Shown here: in pieces, positions 56,738-64,000 of the stretch
Numbering within the stretch: position 1 is the first letter of the stretch
Layout of the letters: each line of letters opens with the position of its first letter
Origin: Spelaeicoccus albus
Lineage (GTDB): Bacteria > Actinomycetota > Actinomycetes > Actinomycetales > Brevibacteriaceae
Direction of reading: 5' to 3'
Assembly: GCF_013409065.1 (NCBI RefSeq)
Contig: NZ_JACBZP010000001.1
Span: 3,482,518 to 3,546,517, forward strand
Length of the DNA stretch: 64,000 nucleotides
The notes under the pieces: model-generated
Seen by the model: only the letters and a program-made list of their open reading frames with translations
Told to the model about the DNA's origin: nothing
Databases searched by the model: none
Made by a program: the position numbers and the translations under genes

Positions 56738-57646
56738 TCACCGATGGCGCGCGGCGCCGGGGATCCGCCCCGTGCTGACGCGATCCCTGCCGGAAAGGTC
56801 CGGGAGAGTCACTGCTCCGCCGAATCCGTTCACGGTCAAGAGTGCACGCACCGCTTCACCTTGGGTGTCCGCATGTTCCATCGCGAACATGCCGCCCGGG
56901 CGGAGCAGCCGCTTGGCCGCCCGGATGGTCGCGGTCGGCACCGTCAATCCGTCGGCTCCTCCTCCGTACAAGGCCAGGAACGGATCGTGGTCGCGCACTT
57001 CAGGGTCGTTCGGTTCGGCGCCGGGCGGTATATACGGCGGATTGGACACGACTATATCGACGCTGCCGTTCAGGTCGGCCAGCAACGCCTCATCCGTGAC
57101 GTCCCCCGATTCAATGCGCATCGTGCCGGTGCCGAGTTCGGCATTGTTGCGCCGCGTCAACCACACCGCTTCCTCGGACACGTCGATAGCTGCAACGGTA
57201 CTGTCCGGGACCTCCGTGTCGATGGCCAATGCCACTCCCCCGGCGCCGCAGCACAGATCCACGACCAGCGGAGGCGTGCCGCTTTGCGCCAACGACTTCG
57301 CCTCGTCCACGGCAAGACCTGCAAGAACCTCGGTCTCGGGCCGCGGTACGAAAACGCCGGGGGTGACATGCAACGACAGGTACCGGAATCCTTGCACGCC
57401 CACGATGTGTTGCAACGGTTTGCGACGACGCCGGCATTCGACGAGTTCGGCGTAGCGACAGGAAAAGTCGTCGGGAAGCTCCGGCGCCAACACCAGGTCG
57501 CCGCGGCGAACGCCCAGCAGGTGCGAGGCCAAAATTTCGGCATCGTGACGCGGCGACGGCACCCCCGCGTCGGCCAGCACCGTTTCAGCGCCCGCAATGA
57601 GGCTCCGCAGCGAATCACCCCGCCGGCTCTCGTAGGACCGATTCAT
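56738..57646 (-). CDS. prmC: Peptide chain release factor N5-glutamine methyltransferase
   Basis: A 302-residue SAM-dependent methyltransferase. The catalytic NPPY is at 202-205, and motif I is VVDLCCGAGGVALAI. The N-terminal helical domain is complete. It methylates the GGQ glutamine of release factors such as PrfA, encoded directly upstream with five bases between. The start at 57646 gives MNRSYESRRGD. Confidence 0.94.
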   Translation of the reverse strand: MNRSYESRRGDSLRSLIAGAETVLADAGVPSPRHDAEILASHLLGVRRGDLVLAPELPDDFSCRYAELVECRRRRKPLQHIVGVQGFRYLSLHVTPGVFVPRPETEVLAGLAVDEAKSLAQSGTPPLVVDLCCGAGGVALAIDTEVPDSTVAAIDVSEEAVWLTRRNNAELGTGTMRIESGDVTDEALLADLNGSVDIVVSNPPYIPPGAEPNDPEVRDHDPFLALYGGGADGLTVPTATIRAAKRLLRPGGMFAMEHADTQGEAVRALLTVNGFGGAVTLPDLSGRDRVSTGRIPGAARHR

Positions 57647-57651
57647 CGCGT

Positions 57652-58749
57652 TTATTGTTCCAGAGCCTCGTCGAGCCGCGATTCCTGGTCGGCGACCAGG
57701 CACGACTGGATGACGGGTTCGAGCTCGCCGTCCAAAACGTGGTCCAGGTTGTACGCTTTGTAGCCGGTCCGATGATCGACGATCCGATTTTCCGGAAAGT
57801 TGTACGTGCGAATTCGTTCGGAACGGTCGACGGTTCGGACTTGCGAGCGCCGGGTTTCCGAGGCGGCCGCGTCCGCTTCTTCCTGCTGCCGGGCCAACAG
57901 GCGCGCCCGGAGAATTCGCATGGCCTGCTCTTTGTTCTGTAGCTGCGATTTCTCGTTCTGACAGCTCGCCACCACGCCCGTGGGGATGTGCGTGATACGG
58001 ACAGCCGAATCGGTGGTGTTGACGGATTGTCCCCCCGGCCCCGACGACCGGTACACGTCGATGCGAAGTTCGTTCGGGTGAATTTCGACCTCGTCCGGGG
58101 TGTCGACCTCGGGAAACACCATGACGCCGGCAGCCGACGTGTGAATGCGCCCTTGCGACTCCGTGACCGGGACGCGCTGAACGCGATGCACTCCGCCTTC
58201 GAACTTCATCCGTGCCCACACGCCGTCGGCCGGATTGTTCGACGAGCCCTTGACGGCGACCGAGACGTCCTTGTAGCCGCCCAGGCCGCTTTCCGCCGCG
58301 TCAATGACTTCGGCCCGCCATCCTCGCGATTCGGCATACTTCAAGTACATCCGCAGCAGATCGCCGGCAAACAACGCCGATTCGTCCCCGCCCTCGCCGG
58401 CTTTGATTTCCAGGATCGCGTCGCGCCCGTCGTCCGGGTCGCGGGGAACCAGCAGCGCACGCAAGTCGGCAGCGGCGCCGTCGACTGCCTTTTCCAAGGG
58501 CGGTACCTCGGCCAGGAACGACGAGTCCTCTTCGGCGAGTTCCCGGGCCGCAGCCAAATCGTCACTGAGCGAGTGCCACTCGTTGTACGACTTCACCACG
58601 GCGTCCAACTCCGCATACCGGCGTCCGAGTTTGCGTGCCATCCCCTGGTTCGCGTGCACCTCGGGGTCGGCGAGCTGCGCCTCGAGTTGTCGATGCTCGT
58701 CAATGAGCGCTCGCACCGAGTCGAAGTTGTTGATTTCTGTCTGGGCCAA
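57652..58749 (-). CDS. prfA: Peptide chain release factor 1
   Basis: A 365-residue class I release factor. PVT at 194-196 is the UAA/UAG-reading motif of RF1, and GGQ at 239-241 is the catalytic tip. The TTG start at 58749 is preceded by GAGGGA six bases upstream; the frame is open to 58794 without a ribosome site. It is followed by prmC, which methylates it. It is preceded by rho without the usual rpmE gene between them. Confidence 0.94.
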   Translation of the reverse strand: MAQTEINNFDSVRALIDEHRQLEAQLADPEVHANQGMARKLGRRYAELDAVVKSYNEWHSLSDDLAAARELAEEDSSFLAEVPPLEKAVDGAAADLRALLVPRDPDDGRDAILEIKAGEGGDESALFAGDLLRMYLKYAESRGWRAEVIDAAESGLGGYKDVSVAVKGSSNNPADGVWARMKFEGGVHRVQRVPVTESQGRIHTSAAGVMVFPEVDTPDEVEIHPNELRIDVYRSSGPGGQSVNTTDSAVRITHIPTGVVASCQNEKSQLQNKEQAMRILRARLLARQQEEADAAASETRRSQVRTVDRSERIRTYNFPENRIVDHRTGYKAYNLDHVLDGELEPVIQSCLVADQESRLDEALEQ

Positions 58750-58847
58750 GATGTTTCCCTCCGCGACGACGTGGCCGCCGCGCGGCCGATTCAAGACGGG
58801 TGACGTTCATGCCCGGGCCGGCACCGCCGCGCCCCCGACATGACAAA

Positions 58848-58929
58848 CCCCGCTGCCCAAAAGCGTATCCGTTCGTGCTTCCCGGACGCCGTCAGGCGCA
58901 GCGGGTCGGATTCGCTCTCGGCAGCGGGG
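58848..58929 (-). terminator. Long-loop hairpin between rho and prfA
   Basis: Ten-base arms CCCCGCTGCC (58848-58857) and GGCAGCGGGG (58920-58929) enclose a 62-base loop. Read on the minus strand it follows the rho stop by 11 bases and is followed by TTTGTC. It could partly terminate rho transcription. The 190-base spacer shows no gene. Confidence 0.45.
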
Positions 58930-58939
58930 CGAGGGGACG

Positions 58940-61003
58940 CTAGTCGTCCGCCGCAGACTTGGGCAGCGGCGTCGTCTTTTGCACCTGCATGAGGAACTCG
59001 ATATTGGAGCCGGTCTCCTTCAGCTTGCCGAGCAGGAGCTCGACTGCCTGCTGCTGCTCCAGCCCCGAGAGCACACGGCGCAGCTTCCACATCACCTTTG
59101 TCTCATCCGGGCTCATCAGGTTCTCTTCGCGGCGTGTGCTGGACGCGTTCACGTCGACCGCCGGGAAGATGCGCTTATCGGCCAACTGCCGCGACAAGCG
59201 CAGCTCCGAGTTGCCGGTGCCCTTGAACTCCTCAAAGATCACTTCGTCGCCCTTCGACCCGGTCTCGACAAGCGCCGTGGCCAAAATCGTCAATGAGCCG
59301 CCGCCTTCGATATTGCGGGCTGCGCCAAAGAAGCGCTTTGGCGGGTAGAGGGCATTCGCATCGACACCGCCGGACAAGATGCGTCCGGACGCCGGCTGCG
59401 CCATGTTGTAAGCACGGCCCAGTCGCGTGATGGAGTCGAGCAGCACCACGACGTCCGATCCCATTTCGACGAGTCGCTTGGCGCGCTCGATGGCGAGTTC
59501 GGCAACTGTCGTGTGATCGTCGGCAGGCCGGTCGAACGTCGAGGCAATGACCTCGCCCTTGACCGTGCGCTGCATATCGGTCACTTCCTCGGGACGCTCG
59601 TCCACGAGCACGACCATCAGGTGTACTTCCGGGTTGTTCTTGGAGATCGCGTTGGCGATGGCCTGCAAAATCAACGTCTTGCCGGCCTTGGGCGGCGCGA
59701 CGATCAATCCGCGCTGTCCCTTCCCGACAGGAGCGACGAGGTCGACGATTCGAGTCGACATGACCTTTTGCTCGGTCTCCAGGCGCAACCGCTCCTGCGG
59801 GTACAGCGGCGTCAGCTTGCCGAACTCGACGCGGCGCTTGGCATCGTCCACCGACATGCCGTTGACCGAGTCGAGCCGGACCAGCGCGTTGAACTTCTGC
59901 CGCTGATTGTTGTTGTTTTCGCCTTCGCGGGGCTGCCGGACGGCGCCGACGATGGCATCGCCCTTGCGCAGGCGGTTCTTCTTGATCTGCCCCATCGACA
60001 CGTAGACGTCGTTAGCGCCCGGAAGGTACCCGGAGGTGCGCACGAACGCGTAATTGTCGTGGACGTCCAAAATGCCGGCGACCGGCAGCAGCACGTCGTC
60101 CTCGCGGATCTCGACCTCTTCGTAGTTGTCGCCCCTGCCGGATCCGCGACGCTTGCGATCACGCACGCGCGACCTGCCGCGACGATTGCCACGGTTGTTG
60201 TCGTTCTTGTCGCGACCGCCGCGGTTATCGTTCCGGTTGTCGTTGCCGCGGTTGTCGTTGCCGCGGTTATCGTTGCGGTCGTTGTTCCGGCCGTCATTGC
60301 CGCGGTTATCGTTGCCACGGTTATCGTTGCGGTCGTTGTTCCGGCCGTCATTGCCGCGGTTATCGTTGCCGCGGTTGTCATTGCGGTCGTTGTTCCGGCC
60401 GTCATTGCCGCGGTTATCGTTGCCACGGTTATCGTTGCGGTCGTTGTTCCGGCCGTCATTGCCGCGGTTATCGTTGCGGTCGTCATTGCCGCGGTCGCGA
60501 CGAGGGGAACCCGACTCGCGTTCTTCGGGGCGGTGATCGCCCGACTTATCGGCGCTGGGCTTCTCTGTGCCCGGCTTATCTGTGCCCGGCTTATCTGTGC
60601 CCGGCTTATCTGTGCCGGACTTATTTGTGCCGGACTTTTCCGAGTTGGGCTGATCGCCAACGGACTTCTCGGCAGTGGGCTGCTTTGCACCCTGCTGGTC
60701 GGACGCCGATTCGCCCAGCGTTGGCTGCTGCGGGCGTTCGGAAGCGCCGCCCGACTTACGGCGAGCGGAATCATTTGTCGCGCCGGGGCCGGCGGAGGAA
60801 CCGGAGGAACCGCGTTCCTTGATGGCGGCGATGAGATCGCTCTTACGCATCTTGCCGGTGCTCTTGATACCCATTTCGGAGGCCATCGCCTGCAATTGAG
60901 GCAACCGGAGCGCGGTCAGTGAGCCCGTCCGCGTCGATTCGTTGCCTGAACCGTTGGTGCGTGCTGCAGCGTTGGTGCCGGCCTCTGTGGTGGTTTCGGT
61001 CAC
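58940..61003 (-). CDS. rho: Transcription termination factor Rho with a long disordered insert
   Basis: About 687 residues. An N-terminal Rho_N helix bundle (about 24-62) is followed by an insert of about 240 residues: KSGTDKPG-type repeats, then Asn/Asp/Arg/Gly repeats. The cold-shock RNA-binding domain and the RecA-like ATPase then follow, with Walker A APPKAGKT and the Walker B region VVVLLDSITR. The GTG at 61003 (VTETTTEAG) has GGAAGGA six bases upstream; an ATG at 61036 is the alternative. Such inserts are typical of actinobacterial Rho and can drive RNA binding or condensation. Confidence 0.96.
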   Translation of the reverse strand: MTETTTEAGTNAAARTNGSGNESTRTGSLTALRLPQLQAMASEMGIKSTGKMRKSDLIAAIKERGSSGSSAGPGATNDSARRKSGGASERPQQPTLGESASDQQGAKQPTAEKSVGDQPNSEKSGTNKSGTDKPGTDKPGTDKPGTEKPSADKSGDHRPEERESGSPRRDRGNDDRNDNRGNDGRNNDRNDNRGNDNRGNDGRNNDRNDNRGNDNRGNDGRNNDRNDNRGNDNRGNDGRNNDRNDNRGNDNRGNDNRNDNRGGRDKNDNNRGNRRGRSRVRDRKRRGSGRGDNYEEVEIREDDVLLPVAGILDVHDNYAFVRTSGYLPGANDVYVSMGQIKKNRLRKGDAIVGAVRQPREGENNNNQRQKFNALVRLDSVNGMSVDDAKRRVEFGKLTPLYPQERLRLETEQKVMSTRIVDLVAPVGKGQRGLIVAPPKAGKTLILQAIANAISKNNPEVHLMVVLVDERPEEVTDMQRTVKGEVIASTFDRPADDHTTVAELAIERAKRLVEMGSDVVVLLDSITRLGRAYNMAQPASGRILSGGVDANALYPPKRFFGAARNIEGGGSLTILATALVETGSKGDEVIFEEFKGTGNSELRLSRQLADKRIFPAVDVNASSTRREENLMSPDETKVMWKLRRVLSGLEQQQAVELLLGKLKETGSNIEFLMQVQKTTPLPKSAADD
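60287..60448 (-). repeat. Three 54-bp tandem repeats inside rho
   Basis: Units start at 60287, 60341 and 60395 and differ at only a few positions; partial copies flank them on both sides (about 60239 and 60449-60480). Each encodes an 18-residue block of Asn, Asp, Arg and Gly (NDGRNNDRNDNRGNDNRG register). The unit length is a multiple of three, so copy number can change without a frameshift. Confidence 0.92.
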
Positions 61004-61276
61004 GAAGGATCCTTCCCCCTCGTATGCGGTCGTCATTAGACCGGGATGTACAGCTCGGTATCTTCCGAGCCTGGTAGTAAAATTATTGCCGTCGCTCGCG
61101 CCGGTATGTCGACGTATCGCAAGGGCTAATGCACCTGGCTCGCCGCCTCAGAGGAACGTTGGCGGTCAGTGACCTTGAGAAAGGCCGGGGAGCTTTCCGG
61201 GCCGTGAATCATTGGGGGCGACTGTCGTCGCCGTGCAATCAGCGCGGAGAAAACCACGGGCTTACGGTGCGCTCTC

Positions 61277-61282
61277 ACTATA
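61277..61282 (-). promoter_or_regulatory. Candidate -10 element of the rho promoter, with a long leader
   Basis: On the minus strand TATAGT is preceded by TGG (extended -10 form). It lies about 275 bases before the rho start at 61003, which would leave an untranslated leader of about 265 bases. The whole 332-base spacer between rluD and rho contains no convincing gene. Rho is autoregulated through its leader in several bacteria, so attenuation here is possible. Confidence 0.4.
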
Positions 61283-61335
61283 CCATGTCGCCCCGGGGCT
61301 AGGGCCAATCAGCCGTCCACCGGCCGTGAGCGTTC

Positions 61336-62262
61336 TTATGTACCGGCAAGAACGTCGAGCGCGTGCTGCAGATCGGCCGGATATTTCGACTGGAAAGTCA
61401 CCCATTTGCCGGAGTCGGGGTGAGTGAACCCCAGACCGACCGCGTGCAGCCACTGCCGCGTCAGTCCCAGCCGTTCCGCGAGAACAGGATCGGCCCCGTA
61501 GCTGTAATCGCCCGCGCACGGGTGGCGGGTGGCAGAGAAATGCACTCGGATCTGATGGGTGCGGCCGGTCTCCAAATGCACTTCGCACAGCGACGCGGCG
61601 GCAAACGCCTCGATGACTTCGTAGTGCGTGACGGCGTGCTTGCCGCCGCTTGCCACAGCCCACAGCCCGTCGTGTCTGTCATTGCGGCCGATGGGAGCAT
61701 CGATAGTACCGCGCAGCGGGTCGGGATGGCCCTGTACCAGCGCGTGGTAGACCTTTTCGACGGTGCGCTGTTTGAATGCGCGCTTGAGCACGCTGTAGCC
61801 GTGCTCGCTCTTGGCCACCACCATCAGGCCGGAGGTGCCGACGTCAAGACGGTGCACGATCCCCTGCCGTTCGGAGGCTCCGGACGTCGCGATCCGATAG
61901 CCGGCCGCCGCAAGCCCGCCGATCACGGTGGGGCCCTTCCAACTGGCCGCAGGATGAGCGGCCACGCCGACCGGTTTGTCGACGACGACGAACGCATCGT
62001 CGTCATACACGATTTCCATGCCCTCGACGGGCTCGGCAGTGACTTCGAGAGGTCGCGCCGGGCCCGGCATTTCGACGTCGACCCGAGTTCCGACGATGAG
62101 TCGGTCGGACTTCCCTGCCGGCTTTCCGTCGACGACGACGTGCCCTTGCCCGGCCATGTCGGCCACGACGGTACGGGACAGGCCGAGAAGCCGCGACAAT
62201 CCGGCATCGACACGTTCGCCGTCCAGTCCGTCCGGCACCAGATACGAACGCGCTTCAGGCAT
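61336..62262 (-). CDS. rluD: RluD-family pseudouridine synthase
   Basis: A 308-residue enzyme with an N-terminal S4 domain (about 12-75) and a pseudouridine synthase domain. The catalytic Asp140 lies in [28 protein letters not shown] is the second signature. It probably modifies 23S rRNA helix 69. It overlaps the lspA stop by eight bases, the standard lspA-rluD arrangement. Confidence 0.94.
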   Translation of the reverse strand: MPEARSYLVPDGLDGERVDAGLSRLLGLSRTVVADMAGQGHVVVDGKPAGKSDRLIVGTRVDVEMPGPARPLEVTAEPVEGMEIVYDDDAFVVVDKPVGVAAHPAASWKGPTVIGGLAAAGYRIATSGASERQGIVHRLDVGTSGLMVVAKSEHGYSVLKRAFKQRTVEKVYHALVQGHPDPLRGTIDAPIGRNDRHDGLWAVASGGKHAVTHYEVIEAFAAASLCEVHLETGRTHQIRVHFSATRHPCAGDYSYGADPVLAERLGLTRQWLHAVGLGFTHPDSGKWVTFQSKYPADLQHALDVLAGT

Positions 62263-62830
62263 CGCCGGACTCCTCGCGCCGGCGGGCGGACGCGCGCGTT
62301 CCGTCCAGCCCGATGCCCATGAAGCTCAGCAGGATGAACAGCACGGCTCCGGCCGTGATGGCGATGTCGGCGACGTTGCAGATGAAGAAGTGCAGGTTGA
62401 TGAAGTCGACGACTTTGCCTTCGCCGAATCCCGGCTGCCGGAACAGTCTGTCGGTCAAATTGCCGCCGGCGCCTGCCAGGAGCAAGCCGAATGAGATGGC
62501 CCAGCCGGTCGACCCGAGCTTGCGGGCCGTCACGACGATGACGACCACGACCGCGGCAGCGACGACCGCAAAGAGCCAGGTCGCCCCGGCCCCCATGCCG
62601 AACGCCGCGCCGCCGTTGCGGTAAAACAACAGCGACACCCACCCGTCGATGATCGGAATCGGCGGCTGGTGCTCCAGATTGGCGGTCGCCCAGTTCTTGG
62701 TGAGCTGGTCGGTGGCAATGACCACGGCAAAGACGAAGGCGACTACCGCGATCAGCACGCGGCGCCGCCTGGGCGGCGCAGCTCCCTTGTCCGTCGGGCC
62801 CTCGCCGGCCGGTCGCTCCGTCTTCGTCAC
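62255..62830 (-). CDS. lspA: Lipoprotein signal peptidase II
   Basis: A 191-residue membrane aspartyl peptidase with four helices. The catalytic Asp residues lie in GGNLTDRLF and NVADIAI. It cleaves prolipoproteins before the lipidated Cys. The GTG at 62830 (VTKTERPAG) is preferred because the upstream in-frame GTG at 62863 falls inside a hairpin; AGGA lies about eleven bases upstream. The basic N-terminal region is longer than usual. Confidence 0.93.
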   Translation of the reverse strand: MTKTERPAGEGPTDKGAAPPRRRRVLIAVVAFVFAVVIATDQLTKNWATANLEHQPPIPIIDGWVSLLFYRNGGAAFGMGAGATWLFAVVAAAVVVVIVVTARKLGSTGWAISFGLLLAGAGGNLTDRLFRQPGFGEGKVVDFINLHFFICNVADIAITAGAVLFILLSFMGIGLDGTRASARRREESGDA

Positions 62831-62860
62831 TGAGTTATCGTTCCTCGTCCGTACCACATG

Positions 62861-62897
62861 CACGTGGGACTCTCCCGATGAAGGAGAGTCCCACGTG
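62861..62897. terminator. Perfect hairpin between divIVA and lspA
   Basis: Fifteen-base arms CACGTGGGACTCTCC and its complement (62861-62875 and 62883-62897) with a 7-base loop, starting 27 bases after the divIVA stop. No T run follows on the minus strand, so it may attenuate, process or stabilise the mRNA instead of fully terminating. Confidence 0.7.
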
Positions 62898-62924
62898 ACG
62901 TAGCGCTATCTTTCGTCGTGGCGG

Positions 62925-63794
62925 TTACGGCTGGCCGGGCTCGTCGCCCAGGTTTTCCGGAACCAGGGACCCGCGCGAATCGAGATCGCGCAGCTGATCC
63001 TGCAGATACGACTTCAGCCGGGTCCGGTACTGGCGCTCGAAGTCCCGCAGACGATCGATCTTGCGCTCGAGCATCGACTTCTCTTCTTCAAGCGAACTGA
63101 GCGTTTCGGAGCGGGTCTTTTCGGCTTCTTCGACCATGCCGGACGCCTTGGTCTGCGCCTCGGCCACCAGCTGGTCGCGCTTTTCCTGGCCCTTCTGCAC
63201 GTGTTCGTCGTGCAGGCGCTGCGCCAGCGTGATCAGACCTGTCGCGTCAGCTGCGCCGGCTCCGCCGGCGGCCGCCGCAGCGGCGAGTTCGTTCGAGTTG
63301 CCGCCCTGATCGGCCGCAGCCGTGGCAGTCGGCTCGGACGGCTTGTCGTCCTTGGCGGCGACCGATGACGTCGCCGTGGCCGAATCCCGGTCCGAGGCAG
63401 CCTTGGTCGCGTCGGCGTTCTTGGCATCGGCGTTGCCGGCACCGGCCGATTTGTCGCTGGACGCCGCGTCTTCGGCCGAAGCGTCCGCCGGAGCCGCAGC
63501 GTGCTCGCCCGTGACCGGCGCGGCTTCCTGGTCGGCGGCGTCCGACGACGTCTTGTCCGAGGCAGTAGTACCGGCGGCAGCGGCCGGGCCTGCGGATCCA
63601 CCGCGGCTCAATTCGCTGACGCGCTGTTCTGAAGCGGAGAGCTTCTGACGCAGGTCGTCATTCTCGCTTGTCAGGCGACGGAGTTCGCCGACCACCTCGT
63701 CAAGGAAGTCATCGACCTCGTCCTGGTCGTAGCCTTCGCGAAACTTCGTCGGCTGAAACCGCTTATTAACAACGTCTTCGGGCGTGAGCGCCAT
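62925..63794 (-). CDS. wag31: DivIVA/Wag31 polar growth scaffold
   Basis: A 289-residue DivIVA. The N-terminal membrane-binding domain MALTPEDVVNKRFQPTKFREGYDQDEVDDFLDEVV and a coiled coil up to about 65 are followed by an unusually long Ala/Ser/Asp-rich linker (65-180) and a second coiled coil (190-275). It marks the poles and directs wall synthesis in actinobacteria. GAGGTGG precedes the ATG. It lies at the end of the division cluster, upstream of lspA and rluD. Confidence 0.94.
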   Translation of the reverse strand: MALTPEDVVNKRFQPTKFREGYDQDEVDDFLDEVVGELRRLTSENDDLRQKLSASEQRVSELSRGGSAGPAAAAGTTASDKTSSDAADQEAAPVTGEHAAAPADASAEDAASSDKSAGAGNADAKNADATKAASDRDSATATSSVAAKDDKPSEPTATAAADQGGNSNELAAAAAAGGAGAADATGLITLAQRLHDEHVQKGQEKRDQLVAEAQTKASGMVEEAEKTRSETLSSLEEEKSMLERKIDRLRDFERQYRTRLKSYLQDQLRDLDSRGSLVPENLGDEPGQP

Positions 63795-64000
63795 CTGGCC
63801 ACCTCAAACTGGGGGAACAAAGTAACAATTACAGTCCTTCGTGAAAAGGAACGCAATCGTTACGGTAGCGGATAACGGGCCGTTTTGACGACTGCACCCC
63901 ATGGGTGTCGCGCATTTTCGCACCGGCCGCGCCGGCCGAGGTCCCGTCTTTTGTCATAACCTGTCTTACTTTACGCCATGACGGGAGCAAAGCTCAGCAG

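Noticed and set aside
55092-57455. A 787-codon open frame on the plus strand
   Set aside because: It runs antisense through wecA, tsaC and prmC, all of which have clear family motifs. Long antisense open frames are expected from the GC-rich third codon positions, and the translation (many Arg, His, Gly, Asp) has no domain.
60239-60480. CRISPR-like regular repeats
   Set aside because: The repeats are contiguous without unique spacers, in frame within rho, and encode a repeated peptide.
63971-64000. Possible 3' end of the gene upstream of divIVA (a YggT-like gene would be expected)
   Set aside because: A minus-strand frame ending in TAA at 63971 is open to the window edge, but only nine codons are visible and they are not diagnostic.

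Overview
This window comes from the chromosome of a high-GC Gram-positive bacterium, almost certainly an actinobacterium and probably of the order Micrococcales. The supporting markers are a paired ClpP1/ClpP2, a NucS mismatch endonuclease, a group II truncated globin of the GlbO type, a mycothiol-linked nitroreductase relative, a Wag31-type DivIVA, an actinobacterial Rho with a long Asn/Asp/Arg/Gly insert, a MurA with Asp in place of the catalytic Cys, DUF2550 behind atpC, and actinobacterial gene order throughout. The genus cannot be fixed from the sequence. I see no prophage, insertion sequence, CRISPR array or rRNA operon, so this is mostly core chromosome.

Layout. 1-3.5 kb: the clpX 5' end, clpP2, clpP1 and tig (all minus strand) with tRNA-Pro and tRNA-Gly. 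3.5-8.4 kb: a repeat-rich spacer, dps with iron-box-like sites, a Fur-family regulator, rpiB, a divergent YczE-like membrane protein / MocR regulator pair, and a nitroreductase-like thioredoxin-fold protein. 8.5-19.5 kb: pepN, a degenerate MalQ homologue, an MscS channel, glbO, an unknown protein, two thioesterases, ettA and a putative exported protein. 19.6-27.6 kb: a two-subunit ABC exporter, an SSB paralogue, and two coupled YfjP-type GTPases. 27.6-33.7 kb: tRNA-Arg, nagZ and anmK (cell-wall recycling), a TetR/DHA2 efflux pair with a clear operator, a CDP-alcohol phosphatidyltransferase and an MTH1187-type protein. 33.8-37.9 kb: a six-gene coupled operon of SipW-like signal peptidases and their TasA/camelysin-like substrates. 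38-45.4 kb: thiolase, a DivIVA-domain coiled-coil protein, an AI-2E family permease, DUF952, nucS, nagA and a DUF2007-like protein. 45.4-63.8 kb: a long leftward block of murA, DUF2550, the complete F1Fo ATP synthase operon atpIBEFHAGDC, wecA, tsaC-like, prmC, prfA, rho, rluD, lspA and divIVA. From rho to nucS and the thiolase this resembles the Mycobacterium tuberculosis rho-to-fadA4 order, except that rpmE is missing between rho and prfA.

The most interesting unit is the SipW/TasA-like operon (33810-37918). Its last gene encodes a signal peptidase fused in one reading frame to what looks like its own type of substrate, an alternate signal peptide plus a small secreted domain with two cysteines. 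Another member carries a sortase-like MPRTG wall-sorting tail. Other points of note are a MalQ homologue that has lost two of three catalytic carboxylates, a family of long near-perfect intergenic palindromes, a 54-bp tandem repeat inside rho, and a perfect DnaA box upstream of the SSB paralogue.
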